From NCBI GenBank assembly GCA_964419545.1, contig CAYQQU010000017.1, positions 22,849 through 86,848 on the forward strand: a DNA stretch of 64,000 nt, written 5' to 3'. Positions within the stretch are counted from its first letter, which is position 1. Every line of letters begins with the position of its first letter. The position numbers were made by a program, and so were the translations under genes. The notes under the pieces were generated by a model. The model was not told where the DNA came from. It did no database searches and was given only the letters and a program-made list of their open reading frames with translations. Of this stretch, positions 44,364 through 53,220 are shown in pieces. Source of the DNA: CAYQQU01 sp964419545 (GTDB lineage: Bacteria; Bacteroidota; Bacteroidia; Chitinophagales; Saprospiraceae).

Positions 44364-46436
44364 ATGATAAAAACCAACACGGCTATTGAAAAAAGCACTT
44401 TGCTCAAAGCCTTCCGACTGATGGCTACCGCGAAAGCAATGGCGGAGCATTACGAAGCACACTTCAAATTCGTCTCCAAATACGTGCACGCCACCTCGCG
44501 GGGCCACGAAGCCATCCAGCTGGCAACGGCCCTTCAGCTGTTGCCCCAGGATTATCTGGCGCCTTACTACCGCGACGACGCAATGCTTTTGGGCATCGGG
44601 ATGCAGCCCTACCAACTGATGCTGCAGCTGATGGCCAAAAGGGAAGATCCTTTCTCCGGCGGGCGCACCTATTACGCCCACCCCAGCCTGAACGATCCCG
44701 ATAAGCCGCGCATCCCGCACCAGTCGTCAGCCACCGGCATGCAGGCTATTCCCACTACCGGGGTCGCCATGGGGGTGCAGTACAAAGAAAAGATGGGCCT
44801 CGCCGACGATTACGGCGACGACCGGCCCGTGGTGGTCTGCTCCCTCGGCGACGCCGCCGTCACCGAAGGCGAAGTGGCCGAAGCCTGGCAGATGGCCGCC
44901 CTCAGGCAACTACCGGTGCTTTACCTCGTGCAGGATAACGGATGGGATATCTCGGCCAATGCCGAAGAGACGCGCGCCCAGGATGCCGCCGAGTACGCTT
45001 CCGGATTCCACGGGATCGAGGTGCGCAGCATCGACGGCAGCGATTTTATCACGGCTTTTTACACGCTGCGCGACGTGGTGCGCACCATCCGCCGGGAACG
45101 GCGGCCCTTTGTCGTCCACGCCACAGCGCCGCTGCTCAACCACCATACTTCCGGCGTGCGGAAAGAATGGTATCGCGACGACCTCGAGGAACACCGGCAG
45201 CGCGATCCTTACCCCATCTTCCGCGAACAGCTGCTGGAGGAAGGCGTAGCAGAAGACGAGCTGGCGGCGATCGAAGCAGAGGTCGCACAAATTGTGGCGG
45301 CCGATTTCGAAAAAGCAAAAAATGCCGAGGATCCACGGCCCGAGGATCTTTTTACCCACGATTTTGCGCCTACCCCTATCACCGAAGAAAGGGGAGAGCG
45401 TGCGCCGGCCGGCGGGGAAGCCCATGTCATGGTAGACAGCGCGCTCCACGCTGTCGAAGAATTGATGCACGACCATCCGGAAGCTTTGCTGTACGGCCAG
45501 GATGTCGGGGGGCGCCTCGGCGGCGTTTTCCGCGAAGCGGCTACGCTGGCCCAGAAGTTCGGCGACGACCGCGTGTTCAACACGCCGATCCAGGAGGCGT
45601 TCATCGTCGGCAGCACGGTCGGCATGAGCGCCGTGGGGCTCAAACCCATCGTCGAGGTGCAGTTTGCCGACTACATCTGGCCGGGGCTCAATCAACTGTT
45701 TACCGAAGTGAGCCGCTCGTGTTACCTCTCCGACGGCAAATGGCCGGTCAGTATGATCCTGCGCGTGCCCATCGGGGCCTACGGCAGCGGCGGGCCTTAC
45801 CACAGCTCCAGCGTCGAGTCGGTGGTCGCCAATATCCGCGGTCTCAAGATCGCTTACCCCAGCACCGGCGCCGACCTGAAAGGGCTGATGAAGGCCGCCT
45901 TCTACGATCCCAATCCGGTGGTGATCTTCGAACATAAAGGCTTGTACTGGTCGAAAGTACCGGGCACGGAAGCCGCCAAGACGGTCGAACCCGCTCCCGA
46001 TTACGTCATCCCGTTCGGGAAAGGCCGTTTGGCGCTGGAGGCGGATGCCGAAAAGATCGAAGCGGGAGAAAGCCTGCTCGTCGTAACCTACGGCATGGGC
46101 GTACACTGGGCGCTGAACGCTGCGAAAAATTTCGTCGGAAAAATAGAAGTACTGGACCTGCGGACCTTATACCCCCTCGATGAAGAACTGATTTTCGCAA
46201 GAGCCCGGGCCCACGGCCGCATCCTGGTCGTGACGGAAGAACCCGTCCACAACACCTTCGCCCAGAGCGTGGCGGCGCGCATCCAGGAGCAATGCTTCGA
46301 ATGGCTCGACGCCCCGGTGCGCACCCTCGGCTCCGAGAACATGCCGGCCATCCCGCTCAATGAAACGCTGGAAAAAACGATGATCCCGTCTTCGGAAAAA
46401 GTGAGCGACGCCATCGGGCGCCTGCTTGAATATTGA
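44364..46436 (+). CDS. Fused E1 alpha/beta subunit of a 2-oxoacid (branched-chain type) dehydrogenase
   Basis: The 690-residue protein joins an E1-alpha-like part (about residues 1-330; TPP region CSLGDAAVTEGEVAEAWQMA ... VQDNGWDIS) with an E1-beta-like part (about 355-690; GQDVGGRLGGVFREA, VEVQFADYIWPGLNQL, IPLNETLEKTMIPS). It decarboxylates a 2-oxoacid such as a branched-chain keto acid and passes the acyl group to an E2 lipoyl protein. No E2 or E3 gene is adjacent. It is 28 bp behind the transglutaminase gene and is followed by a hairpin. Confidence 0.92.
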   Translation: MIKTNTAIEKSTLLKAFRLMATAKAMAEHYEAHFKFVSKYVHATSRGHEAIQLATALQLLPQDYLAPYYRDDAMLLGIGMQPYQLMLQLMAKREDPFSGGRTYYAHPSLNDPDKPRIPHQSSATGMQAIPTTGVAMGVQYKEKMGLADDYGDDRPVVVCSLGDAAVTEGEVAEAWQMAALRQLPVLYLVQDNGWDISANAEETRAQDAAEYASGFHGIEVRSIDGSDFITAFYTLRDVVRTIRRERRPFVVHATAPLLNHHTSGVRKEWYRDDLEEHRQRDPYPIFREQLLEEGVAEDELAAIEAEVAQIVAADFEKAKNAEDPRPEDLFTHDFAPTPITEERGERAPAGGEAHVMVDSALHAVEELMHDHPEALLYGQDVGGRLGGVFREAATLAQKFGDDRVFNTPIQEAFIVGSTVGMSAVGLKPIVEVQFADYIWPGLNQLFTEVSRSCYLSDGKWPVSMILRVPIGAYGSGGPYHSSSVESVVANIRGLKIAYPSTGADLKGLMKAAFYDPNPVVIFEHKGLYWSKVPGTEAAKTVEPAPDYVIPFGKGRLALEADAEKIEAGESLLVVTYGMGVHWALNAAKNFVGKIEVLDLRTLYPLDEELIFARARAHGRILVVTEEPVHNTFAQSVAARIQEQCFEWLDAPVRTLGSENMPAIPLNETLEKTMIPSSEKVSDAIGRLLEY

Positions 46437-46447
46437 ATTTTGGAGGG

Positions 46448-46478
46448 TGGTCTTTAGTCAACCAAAGCCCAAAGACCA
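46448..46478. terminator. Hairpin between convergent genes
   Basis: TGGTCTTT (46448-46455) and AAAGACCA (46471-46478) form an 8-bp stem; an inner GTCAACC region adds partial pairing. It lies between the E1 gene and the convergent SPOR-like gene. There is no T run, so termination is possible but not certain. The arm resembles the CCAAAGAC-type sequence at 54566-54670. Confidence 0.5.
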
Positions 46479-46486
46479 AGCCCCCC

Positions 46487-47056
46487 TCACTGCATCTCGT
46501 ACCCGATCAGTTCGATGATGTAAGCGCCGCGATAGCCCAGGTTTTTCAGTTCCTGCTGGAGTTGCTCCGCCTGGCTGCGGTCTTTAAAGCTCTGGCGGGA
46601 TTCCACCACCCAGACTTCTTCGCAGGGCCGCCAGCGCGCCACCAGCAGTGGGTGAAAGGGATAATTGGCGGGGTGGTTCTGGCTCAGGATAGCGCATTGG
46701 ATCTTGTATTCCTTGACGGCCCGGCTGCTGAAACGCGGTAGGCTCCGGTCGCCGTCGCCATCCGATTTGGGGCGAACGAAGCCCGCCTTTTCGTACGATT
46801 CCGGAAAGTCATTGCAGTAAGCCGGTTTGCTGGCGGCATTGTCGTAAGCGCTGGGGCGAGCATCCGGGCTTTGCCGGATGGGGGTGGCGGTATACGGTTC
46901 GATCCGTCCGGAATTGCCGGGCGTCAGATCGTAGCTGTACGGGCGTTTGACCTGCTGTTCGCCCGCGTCGGAGCCGGGGAGATCGTAGCGGTAGTTCTGG
47001 CCGTTGAGGGAAAGGGTGAGGCAGATAAAACAGAAAAGCAATAACTGATTTTTCAT
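46487..47056 (-). CDS. Exported protein with SPOR-like C-terminal domain
   Basis: The 189-residue protein has a signal peptide (LLLFCFICLTLSLNGQ), a low-complexity middle and a C-terminal ~75 residues with YKIQCAILSQNHPANYPFHP and VVESRQSFKDRSQAEQLQQE ... YIIELIGYE. This looks like a SPOR-type domain, which binds peptidoglycan lacking stem peptides. The assignment is by pattern only. It is a stand-alone gene. No gene is seen in the 298-bp spacer between it and the dipeptidase gene. Confidence 0.65.
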   Translation of the reverse strand: MKNQLLLFCFICLTLSLNGQNYRYDLPGSDAGEQQVKRPYSYDLTPGNSGRIEPYTATPIRQSPDARPSAYDNAASKPAYCNDFPESYEKAGFVRPKSDGDGDRSLPRFSSRAVKEYKIQCAILSQNHPANYPFHPLLVARWRPCEEVWVVESRQSFKDRSQAEQLQQELKNLGYRGAYIIELIGYEMQ

Positions 47057-47354
47057 GGCGGTATATTAATTTCCTTGTTGATACGAAATCAGCAGGCCGG
47101 GAAGCTGTCGCCGGCCAGTTTAAAGTGGGGTGAGTATCCTGCTGGGTCTGGGGATTGGAGTTGCTATTCGGTTCGGATCTAAGGCGTTATCCTTCAACGC
47201 TACAAAAATATGATTTTCCGGGCTTCCATGCTGCGGAATTTTTTTCATCCGTGACAGGATATTTTTCTTCGTCCGGCAGGAAAGGGCGAAAAAACCGGAA
47301 ATTCCTTATTTTCGCTCTTCGCAATCAAGAGGCTCAATTAATAAGGGGTTGATT

Positions 47355-48605
47355 ATGAGATTCATAGGCTGGATATTTTTCCTTTGTCTTCCATTGCTGT
47401 TCGCCTGTAACCGCTCCAATACGCGGGCGCTGGAATCGGCGGAAGATGCTGCTTTGCGCGCCGCCGCCCGTGAGCTGGCGCAGCGATTCATCATCACCGA
47501 CGGCCACGTCGACCTGCCTTACCGGCTGCAGGTGCGCAATTTCCAACTGACGCGCGAATTCATCGGTATCCCGATCGAGACCGAAGAAGGCGATTTCGAT
47601 TACGTCCGCGCCAAAGAAGGCGGCCTCGACGCGCCGTTCATGTCCATCTACATTCCTTCCCGGTATCAGGAAACGGGCGGCGCCAAAGCATTCGCCGACT
47701 CCCTGATCGATATGGTGCGCGGCATTGCCGGGGCCCATCCCGAAAAGTTTGCGATGGCGGCTTCGCCGGACGAGGTGGAGGCCCAGTTCGCCCGCGGCCT
47801 CATCTCCCTGCCGATGGGCATGGAAAACGGGGCGCCCGTAGAAGACGACCTCGGTAATGTCCGGTATTTCCACGAACGCGGCGTCCGCTACATCACGCTT
47901 ACCCACGCTACCGACAACCAGATCTGCGATTCTTCTTACGATACCACCCGCACCTGGAACGGCCTCAGCCCCTTCGGCCGGGAAGTCGTCCGGGAAATGA
48001 ATCGCGTCGGCATCATGGTCGACATCTCCCACGTATCCGACAGCACTTTCTGGCAGGTAATGGCGCTTACCGCGACGCCCGTCATTGCCTCTCATTCCAG
48101 CTGCCGCACATTTACCCCCGGCTTCGAGCGCAATATGAACGACGAGATGATCCGCGCGATGGGGCGCAACGGCGGCGTCATCCAGATCAATTTCGGTTCG
48201 AACTTCCTGGACGGCGAGATCCGGCGTTACCGCGACGAGAAACGGGAGGAACTGAGTAACCTGCTCGCAGAAAAAGGGCTGAACGCTAAGGACCCGGAAG
48301 CGAAACCGGTCATCGAGGCTTTTCGCAAAGAAAACCCCAGGCTCTACGCCGATGTGTCGAAAGTGGCGGACCACATCGACCACGTCGTCAGACTGGCGGG
48401 GATCGACCACGTCGGTTTCGGTTCCGACTTCGACGGGGTAGGCGACACCCTGCCGGCCGGCCTCAAGGATGTCTCTCAGTATCCCAACCTCATTTACGAG
48501 TTGCTGAAGCGGGGCTATTCGGAGGACGATATCGCCAAGATTTGTTACCGAAATGTATTCCGGGTGTGGCGCGCCGTAGAAGCTTATGCGCAGCGCAACA
48601 AATAG
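47355..48605 (+). CDS. Membrane dipeptidase (M19, renal dipeptidase family), lipoprotein
   Basis: From the ATG at 47355 (MRFIGWIFF) the protein has 416 residues and a lipoprotein signal (LLFACN). The M19 motifs are complete: FIITDGHVDLPYRL, FHERGVRYITLTHATDNQ, MVDISHVSDSTFWQ, VIASHSSCR and HVGFGSDFDGV, which together bind two zinc ions. It hydrolyses dipeptides, possibly D-amino-acid-containing peptidoglycan fragments, in the periplasm. A TTG at 47349 gives an extra MI but is less likely. A TATTTTCG box at 47308-47315 may be the promoter. Confidence 0.92.
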   Translation: MRFIGWIFFLCLPLLFACNRSNTRALESAEDAALRAAARELAQRFIITDGHVDLPYRLQVRNFQLTREFIGIPIETEEGDFDYVRAKEGGLDAPFMSIYIPSRYQETGGAKAFADSLIDMVRGIAGAHPEKFAMAASPDEVEAQFARGLISLPMGMENGAPVEDDLGNVRYFHERGVRYITLTHATDNQICDSSYDTTRTWNGLSPFGREVVREMNRVGIMVDISHVSDSTFWQVMALTATPVIASHSSCRTFTPGFERNMNDEMIRAMGRNGGVIQINFGSNFLDGEIRRYRDEKREELSNLLAEKGLNAKDPEAKPVIEAFRKENPRLYADVSKVADHIDHVVRLAGIDHVGFGSDFDGVGDTLPAGLKDVSQYPNLIYELLKRGYSEDDIAKICYRNVFRVWRAVEAYAQRNK

Positions 48606-48624
48606 AACTGAAAAAGCGAGAATT

Positions 48625-49701
48625 ATGAAAAAGCGAAATTGGTTCCTTGCTTTGCTGATGGTGCTGGCCGTTACGATGGTGCGGGCGCAGGAAGGCGATA
48701 CCACCATTTACCAGGCCGTGGAGGAGATGCCCCGCTTTCCGGGTTGCGAACAACTGGACACGACCTTAACGGCCCTGAACAAATGCGCCGAACAGCAATT
48801 GCTGAGGTTCGTCTACAGCCAGGTAGGGTATCCCGTTGAAGCCCGCCGGCAGGGGCTCGAAGGCAACGTGGTGGTCAGCTTCGTAGTAGAGCTCGACGGC
48901 TCGCTTTCTTCCCCTCAGATCGTCAAAGATATCGGCGGAGGCTGCGGGCTGGAGGTCATCCGGGTGGTCAACCTGATGAATGAACGGGGCCTGCGGTGGC
49001 GACCCGGATTCAAAGAGGACGGGCCGGTGCGGGTGCGCATGACGCTGCCCGTGCGTTTTCAGCTGGAAGAAGCCAAACCGTACGTATTGGCGGGGCGGGA
49101 CACCATCTACGTTCGTTACGATACGCCTCCGGGATTTATCGGCGGCGACGAGGCGCTCAGCCGGTGGCTGGCCGAACGGCTCGATTATCCGACGTCGGGT
49201 CTGGACAGCTGCCGGGTAGGCACGATCGACATGCAATTGCAGATCGGCCGCGACGGGCAGGTGCGCATTCTCGATATGACCGATTACAACGACCTCGGGT
49301 TCGACTTCTGGTACGAGGCCATCGACGCGGCGACTTCGACGATCGGCCAATGGGACGTCGCGGTTTTTGAAGGACGAAAGGTGCCTTCCGCCTACGATAT
49401 TACGCTTTCCTTTGCACCCAATAACGAGGCCTGCCGCGAAGTGGTGACGGCCTACCAGGAAGCCGGCAGACTGGTGCAGGAAGGCGCCGAACTTTTTAAT
49501 GCCGATGATCAGGAGGCCGGACTGGCCAAACTCGACGAGGCTTTGGCCCGCTTTCCCAACGACGCCAACTTCCTCTTCATTCGCGGCCAGATGTTGCTCG
49601 AAGCAGACCGCCTGCGAGAAGCCTGCCGCGACCTGCGTAAAGGCAGCGAGATCGCTCTGGTGAATTGGTATAACGATATCCTCCCCCTCATCTGCAGATA
49701 G
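48625..49701 (+). CDS. Exported protein with two TonB C-terminal-like domains and a TPR tail
   Basis: The 358-residue protein has a signal peptide (LALLMVLAVTMVRAQ). The first TonB_C-like domain (about residues 60-155) reads VGYPVEARRQGLEGNVVVSF and VRVRMTLPVRFQLE; the second (about 170-260) is less conserved. The last ~80 residues look like tetratricopeptide helices (DEALARFPNDANFLFIRGQM). TonB itself is absent, so it may be a periplasmic partner or an unrelated structural protein. It is 19 bp behind the dipeptidase gene; three hairpins follow it. Confidence 0.8.
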   Translation: MKKRNWFLALLMVLAVTMVRAQEGDTTIYQAVEEMPRFPGCEQLDTTLTALNKCAEQQLLRFVYSQVGYPVEARRQGLEGNVVVSFVVELDGSLSSPQIVKDIGGGCGLEVIRVVNLMNERGLRWRPGFKEDGPVRVRMTLPVRFQLEEAKPYVLAGRDTIYVRYDTPPGFIGGDEALSRWLAERLDYPTSGLDSCRVGTIDMQLQIGRDGQVRILDMTDYNDLGFDFWYEAIDAATSTIGQWDVAVFEGRKVPSAYDITLSFAPNNEACREVVTAYQEAGRLVQEGAELFNADDQEAGLAKLDEALARFPNDANFLFIRGQMLLEADRLREACRDLRKGSEIALVNWYNDILPLICR

Positions 49702-49793
49702 CCGCAGTTGTTGCTATCTGCGAGCACCTTGCGGGTTGGCTCTCCAAGCCGAAAACCCGCAATCTTTTGGTTAGCCCGCATAATCCGGGCTAA
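49694..49793 (+). other. Array of three stem-loops behind the TonB-C-like gene
   Basis: GCAGATAGC (49694-49702) pairs with GCTATCTGC (49713-49721), spanning the stop codon. TTGCGGGTT (49729-49737) pairs with AACCCGCAA (49754-49762) around an inner GGC/GCC pair. TTAGCCCG (49771-49778) pairs with CGGGCTAA (49786-49793). None has a strong T run. They could protect the mRNA 3' end or form one structured RNA. Confidence 0.6.
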
Positions 49794-49890
49794 AGAAAGA
49801 ACGAGGATTTTTCCTTCCGCCCCCTGTAATTTTTATGACAATCGGGAGGCAACATCTCCTAAATGCATTTACCCCACCCAAGAGGATACT

Positions 49891-49940
49891 CCACACCCAC
49901 ACCCACACCCACACCCAAACTCACACTCACACCCACACCC
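49891..49940. repeat. (CACACC)n-type microsatellite after glgC
   Basis: About seven degenerate copies of the hexamer end three bases beyond the glgC stop codon. On the coding strand this is a G-rich (GGGTGT)n tract. The repeat at 30435-30475 occupies the same place relative to another gene. Confidence 0.9.
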
Positions 49941-49942
49941 CT

Positions 49943-51223
49943 TTACTCCCCCAACCCAATCCGCGTCCCATCCTTCAGCCGGGCGCTTTTTTTCACGACG
50001 ATGATGCCGTCGCGGATGCAGTAGGTGTCCGTTTCGGTATCTGCGAGGGCGACGCTGCCGTGGATCGAGACGTCGTTGCCGATGCGGCAGTCTTTGTCGA
50101 TGATGGCGTTGCGGATGTGGCAGTTATTGCCGATACCCATGGCCGGCTGGTCCTTCCCGCTTTCGATCTCTTCGATGGTTTCGTAATAGTCGTTCCCCAT
50201 GATGATGGTGTTGGAGATCTCGGTTTCGTTACCGATGCGCGAGCGGATGCCGACGATAGAGCGTTCGATCTTTTTGGCGTTGATGATGCAGCCTTCGGCG
50301 ATCACGGCGCGGTTGAACCAGGTGCCGAAAATTTTGGAAGGAGCCAGCAGGCGCGGCCGGGTGTAGACCAGGTCGCGGTTGTCGAAGAGGTTAAACTCGG
50401 GCACCGGATCGGTGAGGGCGATGTTGGATTCGTAGAACGAACGGATGGTGCCGATATCGGTCCAGTAGCCGTCGTAGGCGTAGCTGGCTACTTTGTACTC
50501 GGAATTGATGGCGGTGGGGATAAACTCTTTGCCGAAGTCGGTGGATTCGGGATAGTCGCTGAACAGCTTTTCCAGGACGTCGCGGCTGAAGATGTAGATC
50601 CCCATGGAGGCGAGGTATACTTTTTGCTGGGCCTCGTATTTGGGTGCTACGGGCGACGACCAATCGACGAGCAGTTCCGTTTTGGGTTTTTCGATGAAGC
50701 TTTCGATCATGCCGCTTTCGTTCACCTTCATGATGCCGAAGCCAGGGGCGTCGCGTTCGTTGACGGGAATGGTGGCGATGGTGAGGTCGGCTTTTTTCTC
50801 GATATGGTACTGGGCGAGCGCTTCGAAGTTCATCTGGTAGAGCTGATCGCCGGAGAGGATGAGCACGTAGTCGTATTCGTGATTGTGGAGGTGGTGCATC
50901 GACTGGCGTACGGCGTCGGCGGTGCCCTGGAACCACTTGTCGCTCTGCGGCGTCAGTTCGGCTGCGAGGATATCGACGAAGCCCCGGCTGAAGAGGTCGA
51001 AGTTGTAGGTGTTTTTGATATGTTGGTTGAGCGAGGCCGAATTGTACTGGGTCAGGACGAACATGCGGCGGAGCCCGGAGTTGAGGCAGTTGGAGATCGG
51101 GATATCGATCAGGCGGTATTTGCCGCCGATGGGGACCGCCGGTTTGGAGCGGTGCAGGGTCAGCGGATAGAGGCGGGTGCCGGCGCCGCCGCCGAGGATG
51201 AGGCTAATCATCTTAATGGGCAT
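49943..51223 (-). CDS. glgC: Glucose-1-phosphate adenylyltransferase
   Basis: The 426-residue protein shows the nucleotidyltransferase motif LILGGGAGTRLYPLT, then KPAVPIGGKYRLIDIPISNC, NHEYDYVLILSGDQLYQMNF and a C-terminal left-handed beta-helix. It makes ADP-glucose from glucose-1-phosphate and ATP, the donor for glycogen synthesis. It follows glgA (37 bp) on the same strand, so both belong to one unit, with glgA first. The cytoplasmic glucosidases at 19-25.6 kb could degrade the product. Confidence 0.96.
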   Translation of the reverse strand: MPIKMISLILGGGAGTRLYPLTLHRSKPAVPIGGKYRLIDIPISNCLNSGLRRMFVLTQYNSASLNQHIKNTYNFDLFSRGFVDILAAELTPQSDKWFQGTADAVRQSMHHLHNHEYDYVLILSGDQLYQMNFEALAQYHIEKKADLTIATIPVNERDAPGFGIMKVNESGMIESFIEKPKTELLVDWSSPVAPKYEAQQKVYLASMGIYIFSRDVLEKLFSDYPESTDFGKEFIPTAINSEYKVASYAYDGYWTDIGTIRSFYESNIALTDPVPEFNLFDNRDLVYTRPRLLAPSKIFGTWFNRAVIAEGCIINAKKIERSIVGIRSRIGNETEISNTIIMGNDYYETIEEIESGKDQPAMGIGNNCHIRNAIIDKDCRIGNDVSIHGSVALADTETDTYCIRDGIIVVKKSARLKDGTRIGLGE

Positions 51224-51260
51224 AATCGGTGTAGGTTTTTATTATCCTGAGCATTAGGGA

Positions 51261-52700
51261 TCAGTTGATCAGTTCGTCGTAAATTTCCCGGTAGGCGGCG
51301 GCTGATTTTTCCCACGAAAAATCGAGGCGGAAGAGGCGCTCGCGGATTTGTTCGAGCTGTGCATACCGGTTGTGGTACAGTTCTGCCGCCCGGTAGATGG
51401 CCAGATGGCCGTCATCCAGGTTAAAATGATTGAAGCGGATACCCCGCCCTTCGCCGTCGGGCTCGCCGATGTCGGGGACGGTGTCCCGCAGCCCGCCCAC
51501 GCTGCGTACGATGGGCAGTGTGGCGTAGCGCATCGCATACATTTGGTTCAGGCCGCAGGGTTCGACCCGGCTGGGCATCAGCAGGAAGTCCGAACCCGCG
51601 TACAGCTGGTGGGCTAGGGCTTCGTTGAATTCCAGTGCGGCGTCGAACCGGCCGTTCAGTTGTCGCCGCAGGTGGGCGAAAGTGTCCATGAGTTGAGGCT
51701 CGCCCGTTCCCAGCACCACAAAAGCGACGTTCATACCGGAGTGGATGACCCGCTGCATCAGGTCGGGCAGCAGGTCGGCGCCTTTCTCACCGACCAGGCG
51801 ACCGATGAAAGCGATCACGGGAAGCCGGGCGTCGATGTGGAAGTGTTGCGCCAGCACGCGCTTATTGGCCGCCTTGAAGGCGCGCAAACTGTCGGAGAGG
51901 GGATGGGCGATATAGGTGTCGGCCCGCGGGTCCCACACTTTGGTGTCGATGCCGTTGAGTATGCCTTTTGTCTTGTGCTGTTCGTGTTCAAACAACCATT
52001 CCAGGCCGCCTGAATCCTGCTTCATCTCTTCGAAATAGTTGGGCGAAACAGTAGTGACCCGCCAGGCGCATTTGATGGCGGTAGCCAGGGGGTTGATCTG
52101 CTGGTTCCAGTCGAGCAGGCCCCGGCCTTCCGGCTCGAAGAAAGGCAGCTGATAAAGCTGGTCCCAACCGAAAGAACCGTGGTAGCGGCCGTTGTGAACG
52201 GTGATGACGGTGGGAATATCGCGCAGAGGCGCGTACTCCGGGCAGTATTTGACGAAGAAGGGGATCAGCCCCGTGTGGTGGTCATGGCAGTGGAGGACGC
52301 CGGGCTGCCCGGGCGTATGCATGATCCACTGCAGGACGGCCTGCGAAAATGCGAGATAGCGCTCCACCGAATCCTCGTAGTGGTGGCCGTTCGGATCGGC
52401 GTAGATGCCGGGCCGGTCAAACAGGCCGGGAATGTCGGCCACGAAGAAAGGATACCCCAGCGCGTCGGTAGCGGCTTTTTCTATCGTGAATGAAAAGTAG
52501 CGATCGTGCAGGCGAACGGTGCCGGAATAGATCCCGGAGAAGAGCCGTTCTCTGATCCACTGAAGATCGTACTTGGGGATAATGACGCCCGAGGTCATGC
52601 CGGCTGCGGTGAGGTATTTCGGCAGGGCGCCGACAACATCGCCCAACCCCCCGGCTTTAGCAGCCGGATAACACTCCGCGCTGATATGCAAAACTTTCAT
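51261..52700 (-). CDS. glgA: Glycogen synthase (ADP-glucose type)
   Basis: The 479-residue GT5 protein has the N-terminal ADP-glucose motif AAKAGGLGDVV (KxGGL, residues 14-18), a GTB fold and the C-terminal SRVEPCGLNQMYAMRYATLP with VRSVGGLRDTV. It elongates alpha-1,4-glucan. It sits between the bTHX gene and glgC. The Glu-rich catalytic region is intact, and the length is usual for the family. Confidence 0.95.
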   Translation of the reverse strand: MKVLHISAECYPAAKAGGLGDVVGALPKYLTAAGMTSGVIIPKYDLQWIRERLFSGIYSGTVRLHDRYFSFTIEKAATDALGYPFFVADIPGLFDRPGIYADPNGHHYEDSVERYLAFSQAVLQWIMHTPGQPGVLHCHDHHTGLIPFFVKYCPEYAPLRDIPTVITVHNGRYHGSFGWDQLYQLPFFEPEGRGLLDWNQQINPLATAIKCAWRVTTVSPNYFEEMKQDSGGLEWLFEHEQHKTKGILNGIDTKVWDPRADTYIAHPLSDSLRAFKAANKRVLAQHFHIDARLPVIAFIGRLVGEKGADLLPDLMQRVIHSGMNVAFVVLGTGEPQLMDTFAHLRRQLNGRFDAALEFNEALAHQLYAGSDFLLMPSRVEPCGLNQMYAMRYATLPIVRSVGGLRDTVPDIGEPDGEGRGIRFNHFNLDDGHLAIYRAAELYHNRYAQLEQIRERLFRLDFSWEKSAAAYREIYDELIN

Positions 52701-52801
52701 GTGGGGCCATTTTTATACCCCGGAAGGTACGGCATATTCCCGGAAAGGGCGGTACGGAAGGAGAAAAGAATCCGCAAAAGCCCGATTTTTCCGGTCGGCG
52801 A

Positions 52802-52918
52802 TCAGCCCGCCTGACGGGGCTTGTCGCTTTTCTTGGTTTTTTTCTTCTTCGGCCGTGTTTTGCCATGCGATCCTGCCCAGCGTTTGCCTTTCTTGCTTCT
52901 GATATCTCCTTTACCCAT
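52802..52918 (-). CDS. Ribosomal protein bTHX (38 residues)
   Basis: The 38-residue, strongly basic peptide reads MGKGDIRSKKGKRWAGSHGK and continues TRPKKKKTKKSDKPRQAG. It matches the short 30S protein Thx found in Bacteroidota and Thermus, which sits in a pocket of the 30S head and stabilises the rRNA. A perfect -7 box lies 24 bp upstream. It is on the same strand as glgA but the two need not be linked. Confidence 0.88.
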   Translation of the reverse strand: MGKGDIRSKKGKRWAGSHGKTRPKKKKTKKSDKPRQAG

Positions 52919-52941
52919 GATGTAAAATTTTGAATTTTGTG

Positions 52942-52966
52942 CAAAAATAATGGTTTATCCGATAAA
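52942..52966 (-). promoter_or_regulatory. Promoter of the bTHX gene
   Basis: TATTTTTG (52942-52949, minus strand) is a perfect -7 box. Next to it is GTTTATCCGATAAA (52953-52966), a near-palindrome that also occurs at 38114-38127 upstream of the membrane gene at 37236-38105. Confidence 0.6.
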
Positions 52967-52990
52967 CTCTAACCCGCGCTAAGCGAGGGG

Positions 52991-53091
52991 CAGGGCAATC
53001 GCATTTAATTTCTGGATTTCGGAAAAGCAGGAAAAATCCTCGTTTTTACCTCGATCCTAAAGGAAGAACGAGTTTTAATGCGATTGCCCTG
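52991..53091. repeat. Inverted repeat element CAGGGCAATCGCATT, 101 bp
   Basis: The perfect 15-bp arms CAGGGCAATCGCATT (52991-53005) and AATGCGATTGCCCTG (53077-53091) enclose 71 bp. One arm occurs alone at 31284-31298. The interior contains GGAAAAATCCTCGTT (53030-53044), found inverted at 49800-49814. It may be a small mobile or degenerate element; no ORF fits inside. Confidence 0.65.
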
Positions 53092-53220
53092 GCGATCGGT
53101 CGAAAAAAGAAACACGCCGGTCGGTATACTGCCTCGCTTTACCCAACCATGTCGTCCGTTTTCGGCCTCTTTCTGTAGGGGAAGGGGAGCCGGCGCGTCA
53201 TCTAATCATTGTCCGTTCAA

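Noticed and set aside
52618..52942. Plus- and minus-strand ORFs overlapping the bTHX gene, including a 95-residue minus one
   Set aside because: The 38-residue bTHX frame with its -7 box explains the region better.
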